From Bacillota bacterium (GTDB taxonomy: Bacteria; Bacillota; Clostridia; Peptostreptococcales; Anaerovoracaceae), in the NCBI GenBank assembly GCA_017445315.1, contig JAFSUI010000013.1, positions 1 through 64,000 of the forward strand: a stretch of 64,000 nt of DNA, written 5' to 3'. Every line of letters begins with the position of its first letter. The first letter of the stretch is position 1. Of the stretch, positions 9,577 to 19,176 are shown one piece after another. A model generated the notes under the pieces. That model saw only the letters and a program-made list of their open reading frames with translations. It was not told where the DNA came from and searched no databases. The translations under genes were made by a program, and so were the position numbers.

Positions 9577-10353
9577 TTGAAGATAAAAGAACTTTGGAAG
9601 TTAATAGATAATATTTGTCCAGCTGAGCTTGCCGAAGAATGGGATAACTCAGGACCGCAAATTAGCTTTGAAGAAGATGAGCTCACAAAAGTCTTGGTTG
9701 CGCTTGAGGTTACTTTTGATGTTATAAAAGAGGCCGTTTCAAAAAACGCAAATTGCATACTAACGCATCATCCGCAGTTCTTTGATGGGAATGCGTGGAT
9801 TACGCCTGAATATACTATTGGGAAATATACTTTAGAACTTGTAAAAAATAGAATCTCCGTTTATTCCGCCCATACGAGTTTTGACAGTCTTAAGGGTGGA
9901 AATAATGATTATTTTGGAAAGGTACTTGGTATAGAAAGTATATCTATGCCTTCTGATGAGGGTATGTATAGGCTTGGAGATATTAAGAAGATGAAGGTCG
10001 CCGATCTTATTCACTATATCTGCGAGAGGCTTTCTATAGATGAGAGATTTGTTCATTTGGTTGGAAATCCAAATAAAGAAGTTTCGCGAATTGCCTGGTG
10101 CACGGGTGCAGGCTTTGATATGAGCTATTCGGCGTATAATGATGGCGCGGAGTGCTTTATAACGGGTGATTTAAAATATCATGATGCTCGCGACGCAAAA
10201 GAAAGAGGCATGACTATAATAGACATCGGGCATTTTGGAAGCGAAAAGATATTTGCAGAAAATATGGCGAGTCTATTAAGAGACGCAGCACCGGATATAG
10301 ATATAATTGAAAGTGAAATGGTTGAAGATCCGTTTGTTGGAGGGTTGATATGA
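9577..10353 (+). CDS. Nif3-like dinuclear metal centre protein
   Basis: A 258-residue member of the NIF3/YqfO family (GTP cyclohydrolase I type 2 homologue). Metal-binding residues appear in ILTHHPQFF, YSAHTSFDS and the C-terminal IIDIGHFGSE. The first residues (KIKELWKLIDNICPAELAEE) match the usual family start, and the start codon is TTG at 9577 with AAAGG upstream; no ATG fits. It lacks the inserted PII-like domain found in some Bacillus homologues. The biochemical role of the family is not settled. It follows trmK by three bases and overlaps ridA by four. Confidence 0.9.
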   Translation: MKIKELWKLIDNICPAELAEEWDNSGPQISFEEDELTKVLVALEVTFDVIKEAVSKNANCILTHHPQFFDGNAWITPEYTIGKYTLELVKNRISVYSAHTSFDSLKGGNNDYFGKVLGIESISMPSDEGMYRLGDIKKMKVADLIHYICERLSIDERFVHLVGNPNKEVSRIAWCTGAGFDMSYSAYNDGAECFITGDLKYHDARDAKERGMTIIDIGHFGSEKIFAENMASLLRDAAPDIDIIESEMVEDPFVGGLI

Positions 10354-10724
10354 ATAAAATGATTTTTGCGGACAATGCACCAAAGGCTGTTGGTCCTTAT
10401 TCACACGGAGTGGATACAGGAAGCATGTTCTTCTGCTCAGGCCAGCTTGGTCTTGATCCTGAAACAGGAGAACTAAAAGATGGTGTAATCAATCAGGCAA
10501 AGATGAGTCTAGCCAATATGGATGCAGTTCTTAAGGCGGCAGGTTATGAAAAAACAGACGTTGTTAAGACCGTGGTGTTCATAAAGGATATGAATGATTT
10601 TGCCGCTGTGAACGAAGTTTATGCAGAATACTTTGGCGAACATAAACCTGCCCGTTCTTGCGTTGAAGTCGCAAGACTTCCCAAAGACGGCATGGTAGAA
10701 ATTGAATGTATTGCAGTTAAATAA
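10350..10724 (+). CDS. ridA: RidA family reactive intermediate deaminase
   Basis: RidA proteins hydrolyse reactive enamine/imine intermediates, such as those released by PLP-dependent threonine dehydratase. The 124-residue product has the family features: APKAVGPYSHGV near the N-terminus, FCSGQLGLDPETGEL, an ARSCVEVARLPKDGMVEIE C-terminal stretch with the key Arg, and usual length. Translation is coupled to the Nif3 gene by an ATGA overlap. RNase P RNA starts 12 bases after its stop. Confidence 0.92.
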   Translation: MNKMIFADNAPKAVGPYSHGVDTGSMFFCSGQLGLDPETGELKDGVINQAKMSLANMDAVLKAAGYEKTDVVKTVVFIKDMNDFAAVNEVYAEYFGEHKPARSCVEVARLPKDGMVEIECIAVK

Positions 10725-10736
10725 ATAGTTAAATAC

Positions 10737-11082
10737 AAGGGTAGGCCAGACGGTCGCGTTCCTTCGGGAATGAGGAAAGTCCGGGCTCCATAGGGCAAGG
10801 ATGACGGATAACATCCGCCGTGGGTAACCATAGGGAAAGTGCAACAGAAACATTCCGCCGAAACGGGTAATGCCGTGGTAAGGTTGAAATGGTGAGGTAA
10901 GAGCTCACCGGCGTCTTGGAGACAAGGCGGCCGTGTAAACCCCATCCGGAGCAAGGTCGAAATCGGGCATTTTAGGCGGCTGCCCGTCGCCGCCCGTGAG
11001 GTGGACCGCTTGAGCGGTATAGTAATATGCCGTCTAGATAGATGATCGTCCAATACAGAACCCGGCTTATAGACCTGCCCTT
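10737..11082 (+). ncRNA. rnpB: RNase P RNA component, bacterial type A-like
   Basis: The catalytic RNA of RNase P, which trims tRNA 5' ends. Diagnostic blocks are visible: GAGGAAAGTCCGGGCTCC at the 5' side (CR I), ACAGAAACATTCCGCC, GGTAAGGTTGAAA, CCCCATCCGGAGCAAGGTC, and the 3' block AGATGATCGTCC followed by ACAGAACCCGGCTTA (CR V). The 5' end AAGGGTAGG pairs with CCTGCCCTT at the 3' end to form P1, which sets the boundaries. No T-run terminator of its own is seen; a palindromic repeat begins about 18 bases later. Confidence 0.96.
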
Positions 11083-11099
11083 ATTCTAAATTTACAAGA

Positions 11100-11142
11100 G
11101 GGACGGTTCTATTTGAAAAAAATTGCAAGTAGAACCGTCCCC
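11100..11142. repeat. Palindromic repeat, copy 1
   Basis: GGGACGGTTCTA (11100-11111) and TAGAACCGTCCC (11130-11141) form a perfect 12-bp inverted repeat around an 18-base centre. A nearly identical copy in the same orientation lies at 16829-16872. Repeats with this GGGACGGTTCT/AGAACCGTCCC core occur in many Bacillota and resemble REP-type elements moved by REP-associated transposases; no transposase is present here. Confidence 0.85.
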
Positions 11143-11160
11143 AGTGAAAATCAAAATAAT

Positions 11161-12561
11161 ATGAGTGAAGAAAACCAGATAAAACCAGATAGTACACAAA
11201 GTATTAAACAAAATGACAATACAAACCGTATGGGGACTGCGCCTATAGGGAGGACGCTTGCGGCGATGTCTTGGCCGGCGATTCTCTCTATGAGTGTTAA
11301 TGCCCTTTATAATGTCGTTGATAGTATTTTTGTATCAAAGTATGATCCGCTGGCCCTTACAGCGGTTTCTCTTGTTATGCCTATACAGCTAATTATGGTA
11401 GCGCTTACCGTTGGCTCGGGTGTGGGGGTAAACTCGGTAATATCAAGAAGACTTGGTGAGAAGAATTTTGAGGATGCGAACAAGGCCGCCAGTATCAGTG
11501 TTAGGATTGGTCTATTCAATTATCTGATATTTCTTTTGATAGGCGTATTCCTTACTGTTCCGTTTATCTCTCACTATACAAAGAATTCGTCGGACGTAAA
11601 GGTGTTTGAGTACGGAACCACATATATGCGTCTTGTTCTAAGCGTAGCGATATTCTCTGCTGTTGAAGTAATTCTTCAAAAGGTTATGCAGGCGACAGGG
11701 AATATGAAGGGGCCCATGATTTGCTCAATTGCCGGCTGCTTTACAAATATAATTCTTGATCCAATACTTATCTTTGGTTATTTCGGTGCGCCGAGACTGG
11801 GTGTTGCTGGTGCAGCCATAGCCACGGTCTTTGGTCAGTTTGTTGCATTCCTTCTTGCCGTATATTTTGTTAAGAAGCAGAGTGTAATTAAACTTAAAGT
11901 GTTCGGGTTCAAGATGGACTGGAATGTCGTTAAGGATATCTATGCGGTTAGCATTCCATCGATTTTTATGCAGATGATTGGTTCTGTAATGCTTATCGGA
12001 TACAATACTATTCTTGCGGGAGACAATACTTCTATTGCGGTGCTTGGCGTTTATCAAAAGCTTCAGAGTTTCGTTTTTATGCCTGTATTTGGTTTAAACC
12101 AGGGTGCAATGCCACTCATGGGATATAATTACGGAGCAAAGAATAGAGAGCGCCTTATGAAAACCTATAAACTTGGCCTAAGCGCCGCGTTTGTAATAAT
12201 GCTCTTTGGCCTCGTCATTTTCCAGTTGATACCTGAGGTATTTCTTAAACTGTTTAATGCCCAGGGAGAGATGATGACGGTCGGCGTAAAAGCACTTAGA
12301 AGAATAAGCCTTTGTTTTATTCCTGCATCATTTGGAATAATGACGTCAACGCTTTTTCAAGGTACCGGCCATGCCATTTATAGTTTATTTAGTTCTTTAA
12401 TTAGACAACTTGTGGGTATATTACCTTTAGCCTATATTTTGTTCAGAATAGGCGGAGCGGAGCTCTCCTGGTTCTCCTTCCCACTAGCGGAGATACTGGG
12501 ATGCGCATATTTGATAATAATGCTCAAGAGACTTTATACAACGGAACTGAGGCATCTATAG
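11161..12561 (+). CDS. MATE family multidrug/cation antiporter
   Basis: A membrane antiporter of the MATE family, about 466 residues with some twelve hydrophobic segments. The N-terminal core [18 protein letters not shown] and [16 protein letters not shown] are typical, as are [19 protein letters not shown] and the repeat-like second half. The start is uncertain: the ATG at 11161 has no clear ribosome site, while an in-frame TTG at 11113 has GAGGG ten bases upstream but lies inside the palindromic repeat, which would give a repeat-encoded N-terminus; an ATG at 11230 is also possible. Substrate cannot be predicted. Confidence 0.9.
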   Translation: MSEENQIKPDSTQSIKQNDNTNRMGTAPIGRTLAAMSWPAILSMSVNALYNVVDSIFVSKYDPLALTAVSLVMPIQLIMVALTVGSGVGVNSVISRRLGEKNFEDANKAASISVRIGLFNYLIFLLIGVFLTVPFISHYTKNSSDVKVFEYGTTYMRLVLSVAIFSAVEVILQKVMQATGNMKGPMICSIAGCFTNIILDPILIFGYFGAPRLGVAGAAIATVFGQFVAFLLAVYFVKKQSVIKLKVFGFKMDWNVVKDIYAVSIPSIFMQMIGSVMLIGYNTILAGDNTSIAVLGVYQKLQSFVFMPVFGLNQGAMPLMGYNYGAKNRERLMKTYKLGLSAAFVIMLFGLVIFQLIPEVFLKLFNAQGEMMTVGVKALRRISLCFIPASFGIMTSTLFQGTGHAIYSLFSSLIRQLVGILPLAYILFRIGGAELSWFSFPLAEILGCAYLIIMLKRLYTTELRHL

Positions 12562-12565
12562 AATT

Positions 12566-15500
12566 ATGAACGATATCAAGAAACTCGGAATCGACATCGG
12601 ATCAACCACGGTAAAGCTCGTAGTACTTGATTCCGAGGGCAAAATTGAATACTCAAAATACGAGAGGCATATGTCGGATGTCATGGAAAAGGTTAAGGAG
12701 ATGATGTCCGAGCTTTTTAATGCCTATGGAGATATTGAATTAAGACCGATTATTACAGGATCCGGAGGGCTTTCTCTCGCCAATATTCTTGGTGTTAAGT
12801 TTGAGCAGGAGGTTATAGCCTGTAGCCACGCAGTTGAGACACTTATACCTGAAACCAATTGTGCGATAGAACTCGGTGGAGAAGACGCCAAAATTACATT
12901 CTATGGAGCCACTGTAGAACAAAGAATGAACGGAACCTGCGCAGGTGGTACGGGCGCGTTCATCGACCAGATGGCTATTCTTTTAAATACAGATCCGACA
13001 GGTCTTAATGAAGCCGCAAAGAATTATAAATTGATTTATCCAATAGCCGCGCGCTGCGGCGTATTTGCCAAAACGGATATTCAGACTCTTATTAATGATG
13101 GTGCCGCGATAGAGGATCTTGCTGTATCCATCTTCCAAGCTGTCGTTAATCAGACTATAAGTGGACTTGCCTGCGGCCATCCTATAAAAGGAAAGGTTGC
13201 ATTTCTCGGAGGACCGCTTTCGTTCTTATCCGAACTCAGAAAACGTTTTATTGAGACCTTGCAATTAAAGGACGAAGACATAATCTTCCCTGAAGATTCA
13301 AAGTATTTTGTTGCGATCGGTGCGGCGCTTCTCGCTGAAAAAACTGAACCAATTAGGTTAGCGGACCTATACGAGAAAATGAAGTCTGCGGACCCCAATC
13401 TTCTTTCCGGAACCAAGCATATAGAGGCTCTCTTCAAGGATGAAGAAGACTATAACAGATTCAAGCAGCGCCACGCCAAAAACAAAATCCATAGAAGAGA
13501 TATAAAAACCGTCAGAGGACGCACTTATCTTGGAATAGACGCCGGATCAACCACCACCAAGGCTACCTTGATAGACGAGGAGGGCAATCTCCTTTACTCC
13601 TTCTATAGAGGAAACGAGGGTGATCCTATTGCTGCAACAAGAACTATGCTTAGAGAGCTCTATGACCAGCTACCGGATAAGGCATATATCGCCAATACCG
13701 TTGCTACAGGATATGGTGAGAACTTAATTAAAGCTGCGTTTAAGGCCGATATGGGCGAGATTGAAACCATGGCTCATTTCCGTGCAGCGGAGCATTTCCT
13801 TCCTGGTGTTGATTTTATTTTGGATATCGGCGGACAGGATATGAAGTGCATGAAGATAAAGGATGGCGCTATCTATAGCATCATGCTTAATGAGGCATGT
13901 TCATCGGGCTGTGGGTCATTCCTTGAGACATATGCAAAATCAGTAAATCTTGACAATAAGGCCTTTGCCAAAGAAGCGCTCTTTGCCGAGAATCCTGTAG
14001 ATCTTGGAACAAGATGCACGGTGTTTATGAACTCCAAGGTTAAGCAGGCCCAAAAAGAAGGAGCCGAGATAGGGGATATTTCGGCAGGACTTTCTTATTC
14101 TGTCATAAAGAATGCTCTGTATAAAGTTATCAAGCTCCGTAATACCGACGAGGCCGGAGAAAAAATAGTAGTTCAGGGCGGGACATTTATGAATGATGCC
14201 GTCTTAAGGAGCATTGAAAGGATAATCGGAAAAGAAGTAGTACGCCCTGATATCGCAGGTCTTATGGGAGCGTACGGCTGCGCATTAATCGCAAAAGAAA
14301 ACTATGTAAAGGATACGGCTTCTTCAATTCTGACAAAAGATGCACTTGAGACATTCAGAGTTGAACATACCAACGGTCGCTGTAACGGCTGCGAGAATAA
14401 ATGCATACTTACTATAAATAAATTCAGCGATGGCTCAAAATTCATAACGGGAAACCGTTGTGAAAAAGGAGCGGGCGGAGAAAACAAAAAGAGCGAAATC
14501 CCGGATTTATATGAGTATAAGCTTGATAGGCTATTTAACAAATATAAGCCGCTCTCTGATTTTGATGCAGAAAGAGGAACGGTAGGAATACCGAGAGTTC
14601 TAAATATTTACGAAAACTATCCATTCTGGTTTACCTTCTTTACGAGGCTTAAGTTTAAGGTTGTTCTTTCACCAAGCTCAAGCAAAAGTCTTTATGAAAG
14701 CGGAATGGAAACCATAAGTTCAGACACTGCTTGCTATCCGGCCAAAATGGTTCACGGACATATTAAATGGCTTGTTGATCAGGGAATCAAATGGATATTC
14801 TATCCATGCCTAAATTATGAAAGAAACGAAGACCCAAGTGCGCCAAATCATTATAACTGTCCAATAGTTGCAACATATCCTGAGGCAATCGCCAACAATA
14901 TGGACGATATATTTAAAGAGCATCTAGTTAGGTTTGATCATCCATTCCTTCCTTATGATGACGATAAGAGCCTCTTCAGCGCTCTCGCACGGGAACTACA
15001 AAGGCTTCATATAGACAAGTCCGATATAGAGCAGGCGATAAAAGCGGCGCGAGTTGAACAAAACAGATTCAAAGCCGACATGAGAAAGCAGGGTGAATAT
15101 GCCCTTAAATATGCCAGAGACCATGGCAAAAGAGCAATCATTCTCGCAGGAAGACCATATCACTTGGATCCTGAGATTAACCATGGAATTAATAAGCTTA
15201 TTAATTCCTTTGATATGGTTGTTCTAACTGAGGATTCAATAGCGCATCTCGGAGAACTTCCGAGACCTTTAAGAGTTCTTGACCAATGGGTATATCATTC
15301 CAGGCTCTATAAGGCTGCTGACTTTGCCGGAAAGAATGAGGATGTTGAGATTGTTCAGCTTAATTCTTTTGGATGCGGCCTTGATGCCGTAACAACTGAC
15401 CAGGTTGAGGAAATCTGTAACAGCCACAATAAGATGTACACAGTGCTTAAGATTGACGAGGTTAGCAATTTAGGCGCTATTAAGATACGCATAAGATCTC

Positions 15501-16819
15501 TCAAGGCTGCGATGGAGGAGCGAGAAAAGAATAAGATTGAAATCATCAAGGATAGCAGCGGCTACGAGAGAGAGTATTTCACAGAGGAGATGAGAGACAA
15601 AGGATACACCATATTAATTCCACAGATGTCTCCACTTCATTTTACATATCTTGAGGCGGCCATAAGGGCCTCCGGATATAATGCTGTGCTTCTTCCTCCG
15701 GTAGATAAAAATTCGGTAAACGAGGGACTTACTTATATCAATAACGATGCTTGCTATCCAACAATAGTTACGCTTGGACAGATAGTTTCCGCACTTAAAT
15801 CCGGTAAATACGATTTGTCAAAAACCGCTGTATTTATGTCGCAGACCGGAGGTGGCTGTAGGGCCAGTAATTATGTTGCACTTCTAAGAAAAGCACTTAA
15901 GGATCTAGGCATGCAGCAGATTCCGGTAGTGTCGTTTAATATGGTTGGACTTGAGAAGAATCCCGGATTTAAGATTACCGCAGGGATGGGGCTTAAACTC
16001 GTTACGGGAGCACTATATGGCGATCTCATAATGAGGCTTCTCTATGCCACAAGACCTTACGAAAAGACTAAAGGTACTTGCCAAAAGATAATTGACTCTT
16101 GGAACGATCGCATAATAGATAACGTCCTTCATTTTAGCAGGAGCACTTTCTCATCAAATGTTAAAGCGCTGGTTGAAGAGTTCGATAAAGTAGAACGCTT
16201 TGATGAAGATAAACCAAGAGTAGGTGTAGTAGGCGAGATCCTTGTAAAATATCATCCAAATGCAAATAACGATATCGTGGATATTATAGAGCAGGAGGGC
16301 GGCGAGGCTGTCGTTTTGGATTTAATTGACTTCTTCCTCTATGGTTTTTATAGCAAGAAGTTCAATTATGAGAATCTCTCCGGTACCTATAAGCAGATGA
16401 GAATTAATCAGGCAGCGATTTCCGCGATAGAATGGATGCGAAAGCCGATGAGAAAGGCTCTTCGCGAAAGCATTCACTTTGATGAGCCTTCATATATTCA
16501 AGAAACAGCAAAGGCTGCAACTGAGATCATTTCTCTAGGTAATCAATGCGGAGAAGGCTGGCTTTTGACAGGTGAAATGATTGAGCTCATTAAGAATGGC
16601 TGCGAAAATATCGCCTGCCTACAGCCATTTGCCTGTCTTCCAAACCATGTAACAGGAAAGGGCATGATGAAGGCAATCAGAAACCTAAATCCTAAGGCCA
16701 ATATCGTTGCTATAGACTACGACCCGGGCGCAAGCGATGTCAATCAGTTAAATCGTATTAAACTAATGATGGCGACAGCCCATAAGAATATGGATAAAGG
16801 CCTAAAGGGTCTCGCATGA
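12566..16819 (+). CDS. Giant 2-hydroxyacyl-CoA dehydratase activase-related protein
   Basis: A 1417-residue protein with two ASKHA/BcrAD-type ATPase domains in tandem: the first opens with [14 protein letters not shown] (residue ~6) and has [10 protein letters not shown]; the second opens with [13 protein letters not shown] (~320) and has [11 protein letters not shown] (~440). A cysteine cluster CNGCENKC (~605) follows, then a DUF2229 region and an HgdB-like C-terminal half. Small activases drive ATP-dependent electron transfer to 2-hydroxyacyl-CoA dehydratases; the substrate of these large fused homologues in gut Clostridia is not known. It starts 4 bases after the MATE gene. No dehydratase subunit genes are nearby, so a general reductase-activating role is only inferred. 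Confidence 0.88.
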   Translation: MNDIKKLGIDIGSTTVKLVVLDSEGKIEYSKYERHMSDVMEKVKEMMSELFNAYGDIELRPIITGSGGLSLANILGVKFEQEVIACSHAVETLIPETNCAIELGGEDAKITFYGATVEQRMNGTCAGGTGAFIDQMAILLNTDPTGLNEAAKNYKLIYPIAARCGVFAKTDIQTLINDGAAIEDLAVSIFQAVVNQTISGLACGHPIKGKVAFLGGPLSFLSELRKRFIETLQLKDEDIIFPEDSKYFVAIGAALLAEKTEPIRLADLYEKMKSADPNLLSGTKHIEALFKDEEDYNRFKQRHAKNKIHRRDIKTVRGRTYLGIDAGSTTTKATLIDEEGNLLYSFYRGNEGDPIAATRTMLRELYDQLPDKAYIANTVATGYGENLIKAAFKADMGEIETMAHFRAAEHFLPGVDFILDIGGQDMKCMKIKDGAIYSIMLNEACSSGCGSFLETYAKSVNLDNKAFAKEALFAENPVDLGTRCTVFMNSKVKQAQKEGAEIGDISAGLSYSVIKNALYKVIKLRNTDEAGEKIVVQGGTFMNDAVLRSIERIIGKEVVRPDIAGLMGAYGCALIAKENYVKDTASSILTKDALETFRVEHTNGRCNGCENKCILTINKFSDGSKFITGNRCEKGAGGENKKSEIPDLYEYKLDRLFNKYKPLSDFDAERGTVGIPRVLNIYENYPFWFTFFTRLKFKVVLSPSSSKSLYESGMETISSDTACYPAKMVHGHIKWLVDQGIKWIFYPCLNYERNEDPSAPNHYNCPIVATYPEAIANNMDDIFKEHLVRFDHPFLPYDDDKSLFSALARELQRLHIDKSDIEQAIKAARVEQNRFKADMRKQGEYALKYARDHGKRAIILAGRPYHLDPEINHGINKLINSFDMVVLTEDSIAHLGELPRPLRVLDQWVYHSRLYKAADFAGKNEDVEIVQLNSFGCGLDAVTTDQVEEICNSHNKMYTVLKIDEVSNLGAIKIRIRSLKAAMEEREKNKIEIIKDSSGYEREYFTEEMRDKGYTILIPQMSPLHFTYLEAAIRASGYNAVLLPPVDKNSVNEGLTYINNDACYPTIVTLGQIVSALKSGKYDLSKTAVFMSQTGGGCRASNYVALLRKALKDLGMQQIPVVSFNMVGLEKNPGFKITAGMGLKLVTGALYGDLIMRLLYATRPYEKTKGTCQKIIDSWNDRIIDNVLHFSRSTFSSNVKALVEEFDKVERFDEDKPRVGVVGEILVKYHPNANNDIVDIIEQEGGEAVVLDLIDFFLYGFYSKKFNYENLSGTYKQMRINQAAISAIEWMRKPMRKALRESIHFDEPSYIQETAKAATEIISLGNQCGEGWLLTGEMIELIKNGCENIACLQPFACLPNHVTGKGMMKAIRNLNPKANIVAIDYDPGASDVNQLNRIKLMMATAHKNMDKGLKGLA

Positions 16820-16828
16820 TAGTTAATT

Positions 16829-16872
16829 GGGGACGGTTCTAGTTGTAAATAGTTGCAAGTAGAACCGTCCCC
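16829..16872. repeat. Palindromic repeat, copy 2
   Basis: GGGGACGGTTCTA (16829-16841) and TAGAACCGTCCCC (16860-16872) form a perfect 13-bp inverted repeat. The 18-base centre differs from copy 1 (11100-11142) at four positions. It begins 9 bases after the activase gene and ends one base before the -35 box of the tRNA promoter. Confidence 0.85.
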
Positions 16873-16873
16873 A

Positions 16874-16902
16874 TTGTAAAAGGACAATAATTGTTGTATA
16901 AT
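16874..16902 (+). promoter_or_regulatory. Promoter of tRNA-Pro
   Basis: TTGTAA (16874-16879), a 17-base spacer and TATAAT (16897-16902) make a good sigma-A promoter. The predicted start is near 16909, about 25 bases before the mature tRNA. Confidence 0.8.
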
Positions 16903-16933
16903 CTGCTAGTGCCGTTTGATACAGCGGATTTAT

Positions 16934-17010
16934 CGGGGCGTGGCGCAGTTTGGTAGCGTGCTTGACTGGGGGTCAAGAGGCCGCAGGTTCAAGTCCTGTC
17001 GCTCCGACCA
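16934..17010 (+). tRNA. tRNA-Pro (anticodon GGG)
   Basis: The 77-base cloverleaf has acceptor stem CGGGGCG/CGCTCCG with discriminator A, an anticodon stem CTTGA/TCAAG with loop CTGGGGG giving anticodon GGG (reads CCC and CCU), a T loop TTCAAGT and an encoded CCA end. It stands alone with its own promoter and terminator. Confidence 0.95.
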
Positions 17011-17015
17011 TGAGG

Positions 17016-17049
17016 AACCTCTTTTGCTGAGTGCAGAAGAGGTTTTCTT
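17016..17049 (+). terminator. Rho-independent terminator of tRNA-Pro
   Basis: AACCTCTT (17016-17023) pairs with AAGAGGTT (17037-17044), followed by a T-rich tail TTTTCTT. It starts six bases after the CCA end. Confidence 0.85.
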
Positions 17050-17076
17050 GTTTGAATAAGAGCCATATAGTATAAT
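17048..17076 (+). promoter_or_regulatory. Promoter of the M42 peptidase gene
   Basis: TTGTTT (17048-17053), 17 bases, TATAAT (17071-17076). The -35 box overlaps the tail of the tRNA terminator. The predicted start near 17083 would leave a leader of only about 14 bases with GGAGG (17083-17087) at its very 5' end. Confidence 0.75.
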
Positions 17077-17096
17077 TCTTATGGAGGTTTTAGACG

Positions 17097-18134
17097 ATGA
17101 ACAAAGAATTTCTATTTGATATGCTTAAAATCGGTTCTGTATCAGGAAATGAAGCGGAACTTGAAAAGAAGATTTATGATTATATGCTGGATAAGGTTGA
17201 TCAGGTTACCGTGGATGAACTCGGAAACGTCACCGCAGCGGTAAATCCCGATGCCGAGTTCAAGGTGCTTCTTGCAGGACATGCTGACGAAATCGGACTC
17301 ATGATTTCTGCTATAAGTAGCGACGGAATGCTTATGGTTAAGAAGATTGGCGGAATCTATACGACTACCTATCCGGGCCATAAAGTTCGCATCTATACCA
17401 AGAACGGAATAATCTACGGTGCTGTTGCTAACTCAGATGATATTGCTAAGAATAAGGATTTGGGCTCCTCGGATTTAAGAATAGATATTGGCGCCAAGGA
17501 TAAGGAAGATGCGCTTAAATATGTGGAACTCGGTGATACGGCTACATTTGATACGGACGTAAGGGAACTCCTTAATGACTGTATTACGGGAAGAGGTCTT
17601 GATGATAGGCTTGGTGCATTTATAGTTATGGAGGCTCTCGCAGAAGCCAAGAAGAAGGGTGCTTCCGTTGGTTGCTATGCTGTTACAACGACCGGAGAAG
17701 AAACAACGGGTAATGGAGCATATTTTACTTCATCGCGTGTTAAACCAAATATTGCAATCGCAGTTGACGTTACATATACTTCTGACAATTGCGGAATAAG
17801 CGAAGCGATAACAGTAGATATTTCTCTAGGTAAAGGCCCCGTTATCTGTAACAATCCGTCAATCCATAAGAAGGTTAATGAGGCGCTTAAGGGTGCCGCA
17901 AAGAAACTTAATATGGATATTCAGATTGAAGCAGCAAACGGTCGCACGGGTACCGATGGTGATACTATGCATAGAACAGGAATTGGCGTTCCATTTGCTC
18001 TTGTATCGATTCCGCTAAGGTATATGCATAATCCTGCTGAAGTCGGTTCTCTTAAGGATGTCCAGGACTGTATAGATTTATTGGCTGAATTCCTGGTGAA
18101 CTGCAGTGCCGATATGGAGCTTAAGCCTTTCTAA
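17097..18134 (+). CDS. M42 family metallopeptidase (glutamyl aminopeptidase/endoglucanase-like)
   Basis: A 345-residue cytoplasmic dinuclear-metal aminopeptidase. The metal ligands and catalytic residues are visible in order: [13 protein letters not shown] (His, catalytic Asp), [10 protein letters not shown] (bridging Asp), [11 protein letters not shown] (Glu-Glu), AVDVTY (Asp) and [14 protein letters not shown] (His). GGAGG nine bases before the ATG at 17097 fixes the start. Such enzymes form large dodecameric complexes that trim peptides; the true substrates vary. It is a single-gene unit with its own promoter. Confidence 0.92.
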   Translation: MNKEFLFDMLKIGSVSGNEAELEKKIYDYMLDKVDQVTVDELGNVTAAVNPDAEFKVLLAGHADEIGLMISAISSDGMLMVKKIGGIYTTTYPGHKVRIYTKNGIIYGAVANSDDIAKNKDLGSSDLRIDIGAKDKEDALKYVELGDTATFDTDVRELLNDCITGRGLDDRLGAFIVMEALAEAKKKGASVGCYAVTTTGEETTGNGAYFTSSRVKPNIAIAVDVTYTSDNCGISEAITVDISLGKGPVICNNPSIHKKVNEALKGAAKKLNMDIQIEAANGRTGTDGDTMHRTGIGVPFALVSIPLRYMHNPAEVGSLKDVQDCIDLLAEFLVNCSADMELKPF

Positions 18135-18174
18135 ATTAGGCATACACACATCATACTGAGTAAATATGGAAATC

Positions 18175-18203
18175 TTGAACGAATGACATATTTGTGGTAA
18201 GAT
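18175..18203 (+). promoter_or_regulatory. Promoter of yebC
   Basis: TTGAAC (18175-18180), a 17-base spacer and TAAGAT (18198-18203). The predicted start is near 18210, giving a short leader with AGGAGG just before the yebC ATG at 18236. Confidence 0.7.
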
Positions 18204-18235
18204 TTCATTGTAATAAAGTAGTATAGGAGGTCTCC

Positions 18236-18958
18236 ATGGGTAGACACGGAACAATTGCAGGACGTAAGGCTGCACAGGATAGTAAGCGTGCAGCAATGTT
18301 CACCAAATATGCAAAGGCAATTACAGTAGCGGCAAAGGATGGCGGAGATCCGGATTATAATGCCGGATTACGAGTAGCAATAGAAAAGGCAAAAGCCATC
18401 TCTATGCCAAATGATAATATCCAAAGAGCCATCAAAAAAGGTACAGGAGAGCTTGGTGGTGCAACATATGAGGAACTTACTTTTGAGGGCTATGGTCCGG
18501 GAGGAGTAGCGTTTATAGTTAACTGCCTTACTGATAATACCAATAGAACGACATCGTCTGTTCGCTCGTCCTTTGATAAGCAGGGCGGAAACCTTGGAAC
18601 ACCGGGTTGCGTTGCGTATATGTTCAGCAGAAAGGGATATTTCCTTATTGAAAAGACTGATGCGATAGATGAAGATGCTCTAATGGAAACAGCACTTGAA
18701 GCCGGAGCTGACGATATGGTTACAGAAGAAGACAGCTTTACTATTTATTCTGATCCTTCGGTTTATACGGATGTGCATCAGGCACTCACTGAAGCAGGTT
18801 ATGAACTTGTTGAAAGCGATGTTGAGTTTATTCCGTCAATGGAATCAACTCCGGGAGAAAACGATGTGCCTAAGCTAAAGAAACTCGTAGAAGTTCTTGA
18901 GGATAACGAAGACGTACAGAAGGTTCAGACCAACTGTGCTATAGATTTATACGAATAG
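18236..18958 (+). CDS. YebC/PmpR family regulatory/translation factor
   Basis: A 240-residue YebC-family protein, recognised by the opening MGRHGTIAGRKAAQDSKRAA, the block KAISMPNDNIQRAIKKGTGE, and YEGYGPGG-like TFEGYGPGGVAFIV. The family has been described as DNA-binding regulators and, more recently, as factors that help ribosomes through proline-rich stretches. AGGAGG precedes the ATG at 18236. The gene is preceded by its own promoter and followed at once by a structured RNA. Confidence 0.93.
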   Translation: MGRHGTIAGRKAAQDSKRAAMFTKYAKAITVAAKDGGDPDYNAGLRVAIEKAKAISMPNDNIQRAIKKGTGELGGATYEELTFEGYGPGGVAFIVNCLTDNTNRTTSSVRSSFDKQGGNLGTPGCVAYMFSRKGYFLIEKTDAIDEDALMETALEAGADDMVTEEDSFTIYSDPSVYTDVHQALTEAGYELVESDVEFIPSMESTPGENDVPKLKKLVEVLEDNEDVQKVQTNCAIDLYE

Positions 18959-18959
18959 T

Positions 18960-19145
18960 TTTTTATCTGCCTGGGACTTTCGTTGGGGAACATAATTGAA
19001 CCTACACTTTTTGAACGGGAATCCGCGTTCCGAGTGAAAGATGCCGAGCCGGCTTGACCGGATGGCAGAATGCACTGACAGGATACCCACCTATCTATTG
19101 ATAGGGCGTCAATTATACCTGACGGAGCCACCGGGTAGTTTTTTT
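18960..19145 (+). ncRNA. Structured noncoding RNA, identity uncertain (6S-like or raiA-like size)
   Basis: This gap has no ORF but a strong fold. The ends pair: CTGCCTGG (18967-18974) with CCGGGTAG (19131-19138), followed by seven T residues, so the closing stem is also the terminator. Inside it GTTGGG (18982-18987) pairs with CCTGAC (19118-19123) and ATAATTGA (18992-18999) with TCAATTAT (19109-19116). Three hairpins lie within: CACT..GAACG/CGTTC..AGTG (19005-19036), GCC..CCGG/CCGG..GGC (19043-19066), and CCTATC/GATAGG with a TATT loop (19090-19105). Size and long closing stem recall 6S RNA or raiA RNA; I cannot decide by eye. A promoter may lie in the end of yebC (TTCAGA 18924, TTTATA 18946). 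Confidence 0.75.
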
Positions 19146-19176
19146 GTAAAGCGTTTGAAAGCCAAAGAGGGCAAAG

